Shown: positions 46,807 through 54,914, counted from the stretch's first letter. The stretch is DNA of 63,361 nucleotides from an uncultured Parabacteroides sp. (GCA_900552465.1 URZO01000017.1:1-63361); one strand, 5' to 3'. Numbers and translations: made by a program. Notes: generated from the sequence alone by a model not told the origin.

Positions 46807-48016
46807 AATAAATGGCGCCCGTACTGTATTCGCTGATCAGGTAGATAAACGGACGATTCACGAAGAAATCCATCTTCTGCATCTCCGGTCTCGGACCCGG
46901 CGAAGAAACCCAGCCCTCACCCATTGTGACGGTTTCGGCCTTCGTCCCTTCCTCGTCTACCTCTATGCGGGCTTTCTGCAAGGCGCGCGACAGGAATATC
47001 CGTTCTTTGCTCAGTTTGGAGAAGTCTGCATCCGCGGCGGAAAATGCAGATGTGATGCCTAACGCCTGCAAAACATCATTCAGTTCGATATCGTACGAAG
47101 TCGAGAAACGGGGCAGCTTCAAATGAATCTGATAGCCGTCACGATTCCCGGGAAGCAGCCTCCACGACTCACCCGTCAACGAGGCGATCACTTCAGCATT
47201 CGTCACACCTTCGTCCGGCAACAGGATCGACATGGAAAATGCGCCGTTGCCATACGGGCGTGACAACATACGATACTTCTCATGCTTGCAAACAACGCCG
47301 GAAAAAGAGGCATTCATCATCTGCACCTCCTGCTCACGTCCCTGTGCATCGGTAAAGAGATCCTTCTTCGTATTGCTTGTCTCGAAAGGCGTGCTCCATT
47401 CGCCCCGGAAGGCGATTGCATTCAATAAATAGATGCATGCATTCGGATTGATCTCATCCAAAATCTTCGGAATCCGGCCATCCGTATTTTTGGAAGTCCA
47501 GTCGTTAATCTGTTTCAAAGCATCCGATCTGGAGAAATCCAGGTTACGCACAGCCGCTTTATAATAGGATTCATTCGTTTCCCGGAAAGCCGGTAATACA
47601 TTAAATCCGTTTCTTACCCAGATGGAGTTCGCCGTATGAACCGTTACCTGCGGGTCGATGTCGGCAGAGGCGACAAGCATCTTCTGGTTATACGCATTTA
47701 TCTCATCGGGCTGCGAACCCTCAAAGCCCAGTGTCCTGGCGATTTCTTCCGCAGTCTTTCCGGCCGCTCCGTTATTAAGCATGGACATCATGTAGTTGAC
47801 ACTGATCGGCGACAGGATAATATTAGCCGGCTGTGCATGGCTGCTGCTGACCTGGCGGAACAGGGAAAAGGCGAAATCGTTGCCTGCATCAGCAAGGGCT
47901 TGTTCGGACTTGGTCAGCGGAATATCCGTACGCTCTTTTTTAGGTACAACATCGTCGCCATTATCACAAGAGGCGAACGCGCAAAGTACAAATAAGGCAA
48001 AAACAAGTTTCTTCAT
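46778..48016 (-). CDS. Serpin-family protease inhibitor lipoprotein
   Basis: 412 residues. Lipoprotein signal with ASC (Cys17) followed by DNGDD. The full serpin fold has NSIWVR, NAIAFRGEWSTPF, the hinge EVDEEGTKAETVT and the C-terminal FFVNRPFIYLI. The hinge keeps the Gly-Thr of inhibitory serpins but has Glu and Val where small residues are usual. The reactive loop (MGEGWVSSPGPRP) contains no obvious basic P1, so target specificity is unclear. It is likely anchored in the outer membrane. It is convergent with the hydrogenase protease gene. Confidence 0.9.
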   Translation of the reverse strand: MKKLVFALFVLCAFASCDNGDDVVPKKERTDIPLTKSEQALADAGNDFAFSLFRQVSSSHAQPANIILSPISVNYMMSMLNNGAAGKTAEEIARTLGFEGSQPDEINAYNQKMLVASADIDPQVTVHTANSIWVRNGFNVLPAFRETNESYYKAAVRNLDFSRSDALKQINDWTSKNTDGRIPKILDEINPNACIYLLNAIAFRGEWSTPFETSNTKKDLFTDAQGREQEVQMMNASFSGVVCKHEKYRMLSRPYGNGAFSMSILLPDEGVTNAEVIASLTGESWRLLPGNRDGYQIHLKLPRFSTSYDIELNDVLQALGITSAFSAADADFSKLSKERIFLSRALQKARIEVDEEGTKAETVTMGEGWVSSPGPRPEMQKMDFFVNRPFIYLISEYSTGAIYFIGEINRIE

Positions 48017-48052
48017 GATTCTTTTCGTTTTATAATTAGTTTATATACAATA

Positions 48053-48082
48053 AATGCAAGGCGAAAAGAAACCTTGCATTTA
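48053..48082 (-). terminator. Terminator hairpin after the HlyD gene
   Basis: AAATGCAAGG (48053-48062) and CCTTGCATTT (48073-48082) form a perfect 10-bp stem with a 10 nt loop, 23 nt past the stop at 48105. The following bases on the minus strand are only moderately U-rich. Confidence 0.7.
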
Positions 48083-48104
48083 TCTTCGAATAAAATTTAC
48101 TATA

Positions 48105-49355
48105 TTATTCCAATACTAAAACCTCGTTGTCCTTATAGCTTTCGTAGCTGGAGACGATTACTTTCTCACCTGCTTCCAGACCGTCGATCACTTCATAGTA
48201 CTGCGGGTTCTGCCGACCGATCTTGATTTTGCGGCGATAAGCCTTTTTGCCGTCTTTGTCGAGTACGAAAATCCAACTGCCGCCCGTGCTCTGGAAGAAT
48301 GTTCCACGCGGGATAATGATGCTTTCTGTCGGCTTACCAAGTTCCAGACTGATATAATAAGTCTGTCCACTACGGATATTATCGGGACGTTCGCCCGTGA
48401 AAACGAAATCCGTACGGAACTTGCCGTCACGCACTTCCGGATAAACCTTGCGTACGCTCAATGCGAAGTTAGCACCCTGGCGTTCGAAAGTTGCAGATAA
48501 TCCCTGCTTTACGCGGTCGATATAATGTTCGTCGATCATGACTTCGATCTTATAATCCGAGAGGTCGTTGATCTGTCCGATCTTCTGTCCGGCAGAAACA
48601 TTCTGGCCTAAAACAACATCCAACAAACCCAACTCTCCGTCGATCTGTGAACGGACATTCAGGTGTTCTTTCCGTTCGTGCACCAATGCGATATTTTTAC
48701 GCATATTGGCCAAACTGGTTTCCATTTCTTCCATCTGGATCGTACGGGAGATGGAATCCTGACGCAAACGTTCCACAACCAGATTATATTTCTTGCTCGC
48801 CAGTTCATAGTCCTCTTGTGCCTTCAGAAACTCTTCCTTGGCAATCAGATTTTCTTCATACAGTTTCTTCTGTTGGTTATACGCACGGCGATAACGTGTG
48901 ATATCCACATCTAATTGTGCCTTTTCCAACTGGTTATTCAGCTTATCCTGTTCCATTGCCACCTGTGTGTTACGCAGGAAGTTCTGCTTTTCCGCCAACT
49001 GGGCTTCTGCATCCAGAATCTGCAGGTCGAGGCCGGAGTTGGAAAGACGGACAATGATATCCCCTTTCTTCACCTGTGCACCTTCTTCCACAACTTTTTC
49101 CTGCACGATACCACCTTCTTCGGGGCTAAGCTGCACAACCGTGATCGGTTGCACCTGTCCGTCCACGCGAACGAAGTCGTTGAACTGTTCTCTTGTCACA
49201 TTCCCGATATTAATGCCGCGGGCATCCACCTTCAATGTCGAAGCATGATCACCGAAAATGATCCATCCTACCAAAACCAGGAAAAAAGCACCACCTGCCA
49301 CATAAGGAATATGCTTCTTCTGAAGACCTTTCTTTTTTTCTAACTGTATATCCAT
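48105..49355 (-). CDS. HlyD/RND-type periplasmic adaptor protein
   Basis: 416 residues. A short cytoplasmic start and one N-terminal membrane helix (about 20-38) are followed by a biotinyl-lipoyl half (IVQEKVVEEGAQVKKGD), a long alpha hairpin (about 115-240), the second lipoyl half and beta-barrel domains. It bridges an inner-membrane pump to TolC. It follows tolC by 48 nt under the same sigma-54 promoter. No pump gene is in this operon within the window; the next gene is the serpin. Confidence 0.9.
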   Translation of the reverse strand: MDIQLEKKKGLQKKHIPYVAGGAFFLVLVGWIIFGDHASTLKVDARGINIGNVTREQFNDFVRVDGQVQPITVVQLSPEEGGIVQEKVVEEGAQVKKGDIIVRLSNSGLDLQILDAEAQLAEKQNFLRNTQVAMEQDKLNNQLEKAQLDVDITRYRRAYNQQKKLYEENLIAKEEFLKAQEDYELASKKYNLVVERLRQDSISRTIQMEEMETSLANMRKNIALVHERKEHLNVRSQIDGELGLLDVVLGQNVSAGQKIGQINDLSDYKIEVMIDEHYIDRVKQGLSATFERQGANFALSVRKVYPEVRDGKFRTDFVFTGERPDNIRSGQTYYISLELGKPTESIIIPRGTFFQSTGGSWIFVLDKDGKKAYRRKIKIGRQNPQYYEVIDGLEAGEKVIVSSYESYKDNEVLVLE

Positions 49356-49403
49356 GATTGTATGTTTTTATTTCTTATTTTTCTATTTCCTGTTCTCTAT
49401 TAC

Positions 49404-50759
49404 TTATTCTTTACTATAAAGTGGATTTCCTTTATAATACTCAACAAGTTTACTCTTCATCATTAGCATTAGTTTTTTCTGTAAAAGATCAGCTTTAGAT
49501 GTCAACAGGACATTCGCACTGGTTTGCACATCCAGGGAACTCATCAATCCTTCTTCATATTTACGGAGAGTGACACGGTAGGCGATATCATCCGACTTTA
49601 CTTTACGATCCATCTGAATTACTTCCTTCGTATAACCTTCACGATCAAGGACCGATTGTTCAATAGCGCTCTGTAATTGGCGAAGCACTTCCGTTTTCGT
49701 TTCCTGTGCGATTCTCATGTTATTACGATAGCGGCGGACATTTGTCATTTTTCTTAACCCAGAGAACAGCGGAAAACTAACACTGAAACCAAGATATTCT
49801 CCTAAATTGTTTTTCATCTGTGAATTAAAACTTGCAACTTCTCTTGTACTTGAATCTTCTTTAGTAGCCAAATCCTTAAAATAGTTAGTCCTTAAACCGG
49901 CATTAAAATAAATTTGTGGGAGTAATTGCCCTTTATATATACGATAGTCGTACTTACTGGATTCTAATTGGAAATCGGCTTGTAATGCCGTAGGATTATT
50001 GAACTGTGCATAGTCAAAAATCTCCGCCACATTTTCAACTACTGGATTCGGTGTAATATCCGGTAATAAAGTATCTACATCTAATTCCAGATCGGACGGA
50101 TAATTCATCTTTTCACGTAAAGTTAGTAACGCTGTGTTATACAAATTCTGCTGATGGGTTAAAGCATAATCGTCAGCAGCAACCTGAGCTTCAAATTGGG
50201 CGATATCGGCTTTCCCTTTCAATCCCAACTCTTCCTGACGGCGCACTTTGTACAAGGTCTGATTACTTTCTTCCAGTTTATCACTTGCCATTTTAATCGT
50301 ACCTTTATAATAAACGACATCAGCAAAGGCAGACATGATTTCCAACGCTAAATCATCTTTTGCTTTTTGTATATCATTTTTCCCCATATTCAGATTGGAT
50401 TTAGCTTGTAACCAACTATTAATCAATTGCCCTCCGGTAAATATAGGAATTTCGGTAGACAGGCTATAATCGTTATTGAAAGTAGTTTTATTCCCAATAT
50501 AGGTATTAGTAGCCTGGTCAATAGAACGACCAAAACTATATTGAGTACCCACGCTGGTTGAGACTGTCGGAAAGAACGCTGCAATAGACCTATCACGTTC
50601 CGCTTTATACGTATTATGTGTGTAAACCTGTTTCTTCACCTTCGGACTATTTTCCACCGCATACCGCATGCAATCGTCCAAACTCCAGATTTTATCCTGC
50701 GCCAACATCGGGGCAAGCAGGCTAAACGAAAGAACTGTTGTAATTATTATCTTTTTCAT
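49404..50759 (-). CDS. TolC-family outer membrane efflux protein
   Basis: 451 residues. A signal peptide (1-20) and two repeats of the outer-membrane factor fold follow, with long coiled-coil segments (about 130-215 and 335-440) and barrel strands such as STSVGTQYSFG. It forms the exit duct for the HlyD-coupled exporter. It is the first gene of the unit, about 17 nt after the predicted sigma-54 start site. Confidence 0.9.
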   Translation of the reverse strand: MKKIIITTVLSFSLLAPMLAQDKIWSLDDCMRYAVENSPKVKKQVYTHNTYKAERDRSIAAFFPTVSTSVGTQYSFGRSIDQATNTYIGNKTTFNNDYSLSTEIPIFTGGQLINSWLQAKSNLNMGKNDIQKAKDDLALEIMSAFADVVYYKGTIKMASDKLEESNQTLYKVRRQEELGLKGKADIAQFEAQVAADDYALTHQQNLYNTALLTLREKMNYPSDLELDVDTLLPDITPNPVVENVAEIFDYAQFNNPTALQADFQLESSKYDYRIYKGQLLPQIYFNAGLRTNYFKDLATKEDSSTREVASFNSQMKNNLGEYLGFSVSFPLFSGLRKMTNVRRYRNNMRIAQETKTEVLRQLQSAIEQSVLDREGYTKEVIQMDRKVKSDDIAYRVTLRKYEEGLMSSLDVQTSANVLLTSKADLLQKKLMLMMKSKLVEYYKGNPLYSKE

Positions 50760-50785
50760 TGCTGTATTATTTTCTACTTGATAAA

Positions 50786-50803
50786 ATGCAAAGAGCGTGC
50801 CAA
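50786..50803 (-). promoter_or_regulatory. Sigma-54 (RpoN) promoter of tolC-hlyD
   Basis: On the minus strand TTGGCAC, GCTCT, TTGCAT: the -24 GG and -12 GC are separated by 10 nt and match the consensus TGGCAC-N5-TTGCA exactly. The predicted start near 50776 is 17 nt before the tolC ATG. Confidence 0.8.
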
Positions 50804-50857
50804 AACAGTCAATTAATTACAATTCAATACATTAATAATATATTCATTTTTGCCGAG

Positions 50858-50895
50858 TGTCAAAAAATTGGACAGTGCTGTAAAAGAATTGGACA
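50858..50895 (-). promoter_or_regulatory. Tandem enhancer-like sites upstream of the sigma-54 promoter
   Basis: Two 17-bp copies, TGTCAAAAAATTGGACA (50858-50874) and TGTAAAAGAATTGGACA (50879-50895), start 21 bp apart, two helical turns. Each has a TGTC/GACA-type dyad. They lie about 80-120 bp upstream of the predicted start, the usual place for an NtrC-family activator. No such activator is in the window. Confidence 0.65.
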
Positions 50896-50977
50896 ATGAC
50901 AAAAGCCTTTGTTATTTAGGGGGGACGTTTTTTATAAGAATTGGTTCCCTATAACATACTATCAGTATGGTTTTAGC

Positions 50978-51017
50978 GTCTCATAGTTATGATTTGCCTA
51001 AACCATAACTATGAGAC
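50978..51017. repeat. Perfect 14-bp inverted repeat between tolC and corA
   Basis: GTCTCATAGTTATG (50978-50991) and CATAACTATGAGAC (51004-51017) enclose a 12 nt loop. The gap 50760-51208 holds the sigma-54 promoter and its sites, this repeat, the hairpin chain at 51032-51108 and the corA promoter; no conventional gene is seen. Confidence 0.7.
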
Positions 51018-51031
51018 AGGGAAACGAAAGG

Positions 51032-51108
51032 GTTCATTATTTTGCAGATATGAACAACCGCTCGGTAGCGACGTTTCTTAGGGCTTATAGCCCCCGGTTC
51101 GAGAACCG
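51032..51108. other. Chain of four short hairpins, unexplained structured segment
   Basis: In 77 nt four stems follow one another: GTTCAT/ATGAAC, CGCT/AGCG, GGGC/GCCC and CGGTTC/GAACCG (GA loop). The segment is clearly richer in G+C than its surroundings. It does not fold as a tRNA and no reading frame fits. It may be an RNA element or a repeat remnant. Confidence 0.5.
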
Positions 51109-51175
51109 CCCCGATATCCTCTCATCAATAACCATCTTTTATGTTCAGGATACAACAAGTATTGCCGTTTTTTTC

Positions 51176-51183
51176 TATCTTTG
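51176..51183 (+). promoter_or_regulatory. -7 element of the corA leader transcript
   Basis: TATCTTTG. The predicted start near 51190 puts the leader ATG (51209) about 19 nt into the RNA and corA about 124 nt in. Confidence 0.55.
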
Positions 51184-51208
51184 CAGCCGTAAAAAGTAAT
51201 TATAAATT

Positions 51209-51256
51209 ATGGACGACAGTATTCCGCGAGAAACAAAAACAGTAAGAAACAAGTAA
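51209..51256 (+). CDS. Putative 15-residue acidic leader peptide of corA
   Basis: ATG to TAA encodes MDDSIPRETKTVRNK. It is the first ATG of the predicted transcript. Two Asp directly after Met and a Pro at position 6 recall the acidic/proline starts of Mg2+-sensing leader peptides such as MgtL, which destabilise ribosomes at low Mg2+. The stop lies 4 nt before the first strand of the switch at 51261. Too short for homology; the reading rests on placement and composition. Confidence 0.5.
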   Translation: MDDSIPRETKTVRNK

Positions 51257-51260
51257 CGTC

Positions 51261-51310
51261 GGAGGTTAGCAGTAAAGCCTCTGTACGTTGTAAAACAACG
51301 AAAGGAGGCT
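51261..51310 (+). promoter_or_regulatory. Candidate anti-Shine-Dalgarno switch of corA
   Basis: AGCCTCT (51276-51282) can pair with upstream GGAGGTT (51261-51267, 8 nt loop) or with GGAGGCT (51304-51310), which contains the strong SD of corA. A fixed hairpin CGTTGT-AAA-ACAACG (51286-51300) sits between. The two pairings exclude each other, so one hides the ribosome-binding site and the other frees it. The SD is itself unusual for this group. Confidence 0.6.
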
Positions 51311-51313
51311 ATA

Positions 51314-52240
51314 ATGAGATCATTTCTTTATTGTGAAGCCGGTTTTGTGGAAAAAGACCAGTGGCTTCCAAACAGCTGGATTAATGTAGAATGTCCCACA
51401 CCGGAAGATATCCATTACCTGACACACGAATTCAATGTTCCCGAATCTTTTTTAAGTGATGTAGCCGATACGGACGAACGTCCGCGTATCGAATACGAAG
51501 GCAACTGGTTGCTGACAATCATCCGTATCCCGGTACAAAGCCAGGAGCATGGCATCCCTTTCACAACTATTCCTTTGGGAATCATGACTAACAACGAAGT
51601 GATCGTTTCCGTCTGCTATTACAAGACGGAACTGATCCCCGATTTCATCCGTTATACACGCCGTAAGGAAGTAGTGGTACGCCATAAATATGATTTGATC
51701 CTACGGCTCATCCACTCGTCTGCCGTCTGGTTCCTGAAGTATCTGAAACAAATCAACAATGAGGTGGCACGTGCTGAGAAAGCCCTGGAGAAGAGCATCC
51801 GGAATGAAGACTTGCTCCGGTTGATGAAACTGGAAAAAAGTATGGTCTATTTCAACACTTCCATCCGTGGCAATGAAGTGATGCTTACCAAATTGCAGAG
51901 TATTTTCCAGGAGCCAATCTATATGGATAATGAACTATTGGAGGATGTGGAAACCGAGTTGAAGCAGGCGCATCTCACGGTCAATATATACAGCGACATC
52001 CTGACCGGCACGATGGATGCCTTCGCCTCCATCATCTCCAACAACGTGAACACCATCATGAAGCGCATGACCTCAATATCCATCATCCTGATGGTTCCCA
52101 CCCTCATTGCCAGCTTCTACGGGATGAACGTTCCGATTTATGGTGAAGGTATGCCCCATGCCTTTGCCTTGATCGTCTTGATATCGATCGCATTATCTGC
52201 GCTGTCGTTCCTGATTTTCAGAAAGATAAAATGGTTCTAA
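51314..52240 (+). CDS. corA: CorA-type magnesium/cobalt transporter
   Basis: 308 residues. The N-terminal cytosolic funnel (about 1-245) has the long stalk helix, and two C-terminal membrane helices follow with the pore motif YGMN in FYGMNVP. The two lysines at the extreme C-terminal side (FRKIKWF) match the basic ring of CorA. It brings Mg2+ into the cell as a pentamer. The start is set by AGGAGG five nt upstream. Its leader (51209-51310) suggests translational control by Mg2+ (inference). A terminator follows. Confidence 0.95.
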   Translation: MRSFLYCEAGFVEKDQWLPNSWINVECPTPEDIHYLTHEFNVPESFLSDVADTDERPRIEYEGNWLLTIIRIPVQSQEHGIPFTTIPLGIMTNNEVIVSVCYYKTELIPDFIRYTRRKEVVVRHKYDLILRLIHSSAVWFLKYLKQINNEVARAEKALEKSIRNEDLLRLMKLEKSMVYFNTSIRGNEVMLTKLQSIFQEPIYMDNELLEDVETELKQAHLTVNIYSDILTGTMDAFASIISNNVNTIMKRMTSISIILMVPTLIASFYGMNVPIYGEGMPHAFALIVLISIALSALSFLIFRKIKWF

Positions 52241-52246
52241 GATAAA

Positions 52247-52280
52247 AAATCCGCTTTACCTTCACAGGCGAAGCGGATTT
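52247..52280. terminator. Intrinsic terminator after corA
   Basis: AAATCCGCTT (52247-52256) pairs with AAGCGGATTT (52271-52280) across a 14 nt loop, 7 nt after the stop. A-run before and T-rich end after make it usable on both strands. Confidence 0.8.
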
Positions 52281-52480
52281 AAAATCGATAAGCTTTTTCT
52301 AATCAAATATCTAATCAGAAAACAATATCTCGGGAAGGATAATATCTAATTCTGATAATAAATAGACAAAGAATATGCCGGAAATCGTCAAAGAGAGGAC
52401 ATCCATCTTGTAATAAACTGAAATACAGTAAATAAAATTCATTCGGAGAGAAACAAGGAAATAAGAAAAGTGTGGAGCGG

Positions 52481-52510
52481 ATTGTGGAATGTGTGTAAAA
52501 ATTCCACAAT
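52481..52510 (-). terminator. Hairpin 3' of the AlkZ-like gene
   Basis: ATTGTGGAAT (52481-52490) and ATTCCACAAT (52501-52510) form a perfect 10-bp stem, 14 nt past the stop at 52524. There is no clear U-tract, so termination is likely but not certain. The rest of the gap 52281-52523 shows nothing else. Confidence 0.55.
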
Positions 52511-52523
52511 CTATGGGGAATAC

Positions 52524-53579
52524 TTATTCTTTAGCGTAGAAAGAACAATACCGGTCAGTCGCTTTTTTCAGCAACTCTTCCGGAATATCGGAAATATCAT
52601 CGAAGAAAGAAACTTCGGGTATAAGGCCTTTTTTCTTTGTACTCTTTTTCCAGTTGCCGATGATACGGCCATTATGGAGGATAACCGGATAGAAAATACC
52701 AAAAGAATTGAACGCTTTAGGATGATGTTCCCTGAGCATGACGGTTGTCCGGTCTTTGTAGCTGATCAGATATTCGTCGTAGGAAGGCAGCAAGTGGAGC
52801 ACCTGCCGGCAACGGGCATTTTGGTCACAAGAAGTATGCAGGTAGAATACTTCCGAATCGTACAGCTCCGTAAACAGGTCACATTCGATCAGGCCGATTG
52901 CATGGCGGGCGTCGGTCGTAGTCAGACCGGACCACCAGATAAAATCGGCTAACGTAGCAGGGGAATGGCTTTGGAAATAGAGGGTGGCCAGACGGGCAAG
53001 CGCTTCTTCCCTGTGCAATTCCTTTACCGGCGGCACCCGCTCATCCAGGAGGGCATAGGTTGGCTTCTTTCCTTTGTCGACACTGCTGCAAACAAGACCT
53101 TCCGCTTCTGCACGGATAAGGAAAAGATGCACAGGGTAATTGCCCGCCTCGAGTCCAGCCCGAGCAAATTCTTCTCCCAGTTCCTGCTTGGTCAGGCTCT
53201 TATTGCCGGCCAATAGCTTTTCCAAAAGATTATTACTTTGGATATAAAGGCTTTCGGGGATTTCTATTTTATTGCTTCTGGCATACGATTCGAAAGCTGT
53301 CTTTATCCGCCCACCGGACAGTTGCAGCATCCAGCGGATATCCCCGGCAGCGACAAAATGCCAGGTCGGGCGCAAGATATGGGTGCGCAGGATTTCGCCT
53401 CTGGCAAGAGCGTCGTCTACAGCCTGCAACGTGGCAGACTTCAAACGGCAACCGACCGCCCATTTCGCCATTGTATACTCCTGAGCCTGGACAGCTCCCA
53501 TCCAGGCAACCACTTCCTGAGGAGTTTTGAACTTCGGTTTTGCCAGTTGCTGGCTTAACAGGCGGATATCGGTCAGCAT
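52524..53579 (-). CDS. Winged-helix protein of the AlkZ/YcaQ DNA glycosylase family
   Basis: 351 residues of the HTH_42 (PF06224) type: tandem winged helices with AVQAQEY near 29-35 (Gln31, Gln33), HILRPTWHF and a C-terminal beta domain (DRTTVMLREHHPKAF..GRIIGNWK). In this family a Gln-hydrophobic-Gln/Asp motif at this place is catalytic in crosslink-unhooking DNA glycosylases. The QAQ form fits the AlkZ-like branch as I recall it. It lies 11 nt after the cysteine desulfidase gene, so is co-transcribed. Substrate unknown. Confidence 0.8.
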   Translation of the reverse strand: MLTDIRLLSQQLAKPKFKTPQEVVAWMGAVQAQEYTMAKWAVGCRLKSATLQAVDDALARGEILRTHILRPTWHFVAAGDIRWMLQLSGGRIKTAFESYARSNKIEIPESLYIQSNNLLEKLLAGNKSLTKQELGEEFARAGLEAGNYPVHLFLIRAEAEGLVCSSVDKGKKPTYALLDERVPPVKELHREEALARLATLYFQSHSPATLADFIWWSGLTTTDARHAIGLIECDLFTELYDSEVFYLHTSCDQNARCRQVLHLLPSYDEYLISYKDRTTVMLREHHPKAFNSFGIFYPVILHNGRIIGNWKKSTKKKGLIPEVSFFDDISDIPEELLKKATDRYCSFYAKE

Positions 53580-53590
53580 ATTTCTTTCTG

Positions 53591-54883
53591 TTAGCAGGAT
53601 TTTCCGGTCATAATGTCCAACACTAACTTGTCAGTCGCTTCCATTCCCTTGGAACCGATAGAGGTCAGGTTGATGATCGATTTGTCTACATCTTCGTCGA
53701 TAATGCCTTCAACGGGAGTGACAACCTTGTTTTCCATCGCCATCAAGGCAGACAGCATGGCGGTGGAGACACCGCTGGATACTTTCATGGCACAACTGGG
53801 CTTCGCACCGTCGCAGATCATGCCGGTGATATTACCGATCATATTCTTGATGGCATAAGAAATCTGCACCTTATTGCCCCCCATCAGATAGGTAATCCCG
53901 CAACTGGCCCCCGTAGCCGCCACCACGCATCCGCAAAGGGCGGACAGGCGTCCCAGGCTCTGCTTGATATAAATGACCATCAGATGGCTTAGCATCAGGG
54001 CGCGGATCAACTGTTCTTCCGAACATTCGATGTCTTCGGCAAAAGAGAGAACGGGAAGTGTGGCTGCAATTCCCTGGTTACCACTGCCGGAATTGCTCAT
54101 TACAGGGATCATCGCCCCGTCCATGCGGGCATCGCAGGCGGCAGCCGTCATCGCCAGCATGTGGGTATAGGCCGAATCGCCCATGTATTTCCGTCCGTAG
54201 ACGCCGGAAACAGTCTTGCTCACCGTATGGCCGAAATTACCTTTCAGCGAGGCTTCGGCGGCCTTCCGGTTCAGGTCGGCGGTTTCCAGGATAAAGCGGA
54301 TCTCGTCGAGCGGCATCTCCATCGCAAACTCATATACGGTCGAGAAAGAGAGTTTCAGAGCATCTTCCTCAGCAGAAGCATCGCAGGCGGCGCCTTCCTT
54401 CCGCAGGTCCGTCAGGACAGTACCATTCTTCTCCACATAGACGATATTCGTATGTTCATGGCAGATAATCACCTGGGAGGTTTCATTCCCTGCGGAACAG
54501 ACCACTTCGATATATAGTTTGTCTACATTCTCCTTTAAGGCAATATGAATCCGTTTATCATCAATCATCCGTTTACCGGCGGTAAGCGCTTCCGGCGTCA
54601 GGTCGCGCAAGACTTCAAGGCCGTATGCCGATTTACCGATCAACGTCCCCAGGGCTATCGCGATCGGCAGCCCGACCATTCCGGTTCCGGGGATTCCGAC
54701 ACCCATTGCGTTCTTCAGAATATTGGCACTCAGGAATACTTCCGTCTTTTCCGGCCGGCAACCTAAAACTTCGGCGGCTTTGGCAGCAGCCAGTGCAACA
54801 GCAACAGGTTCCGTACAGCCGATAGCCGGGATTACTTCCTGATGTATAAGTTTGATGATTTGTGTTTGAATTGTTTTGTTCAT
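53591..54883 (-). CDS. L-cysteine desulfidase, CyuA/YhaM family (UPF0597)
   Basis: 430 residues, typical of the serine-dehydratase-alpha-like UPF0597 family. GCTEPVAVALAAA near residue 22 is the family motif, and later conserved cysteines (CDA.., CGCVVAATGASCG, DGAKPSC) can bind a 4Fe-4S cluster. E. coli CyuA splits cysteine to pyruvate, ammonia and sulfide. A serine dehydratase activity is the alternative. Promoter at 54915-54922; the AlkZ-like gene follows. Confidence 0.88.
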   Translation of the reverse strand: MNKTIQTQIIKLIHQEVIPAIGCTEPVAVALAAAKAAEVLGCRPEKTEVFLSANILKNAMGVGIPGTGMVGLPIAIALGTLIGKSAYGLEVLRDLTPEALTAGKRMIDDKRIHIALKENVDKLYIEVVCSAGNETSQVIICHEHTNIVYVEKNGTVLTDLRKEGAACDASAEEDALKLSFSTVYEFAMEMPLDEIRFILETADLNRKAAEASLKGNFGHTVSKTVSGVYGRKYMGDSAYTHMLAMTAAACDARMDGAMIPVMSNSGSGNQGIAATLPVLSFAEDIECSEEQLIRALMLSHLMVIYIKQSLGRLSALCGCVVAATGASCGITYLMGGNKVQISYAIKNMIGNITGMICDGAKPSCAMKVSSGVSTAMLSALMAMENKVVTPVEGIIDEDVDKSIINLTSIGSKGMEATDKLVLDIMTGKSC

Positions 54884-54914
54884 GGACTTAGAGTTTTTTC
54901 CTTAAATTATCCGG

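Noticed and set aside
51032..51108. tRNA or tRNA-like gene because of a TTCGA loop and nearby stems
   Set aside because: No acceptor stem or T-arm geometry; the stem around TTCGA is CGGTTC/GAACCG with a two-base loop, and the GGGC/GCCC stem has a five-base loop.
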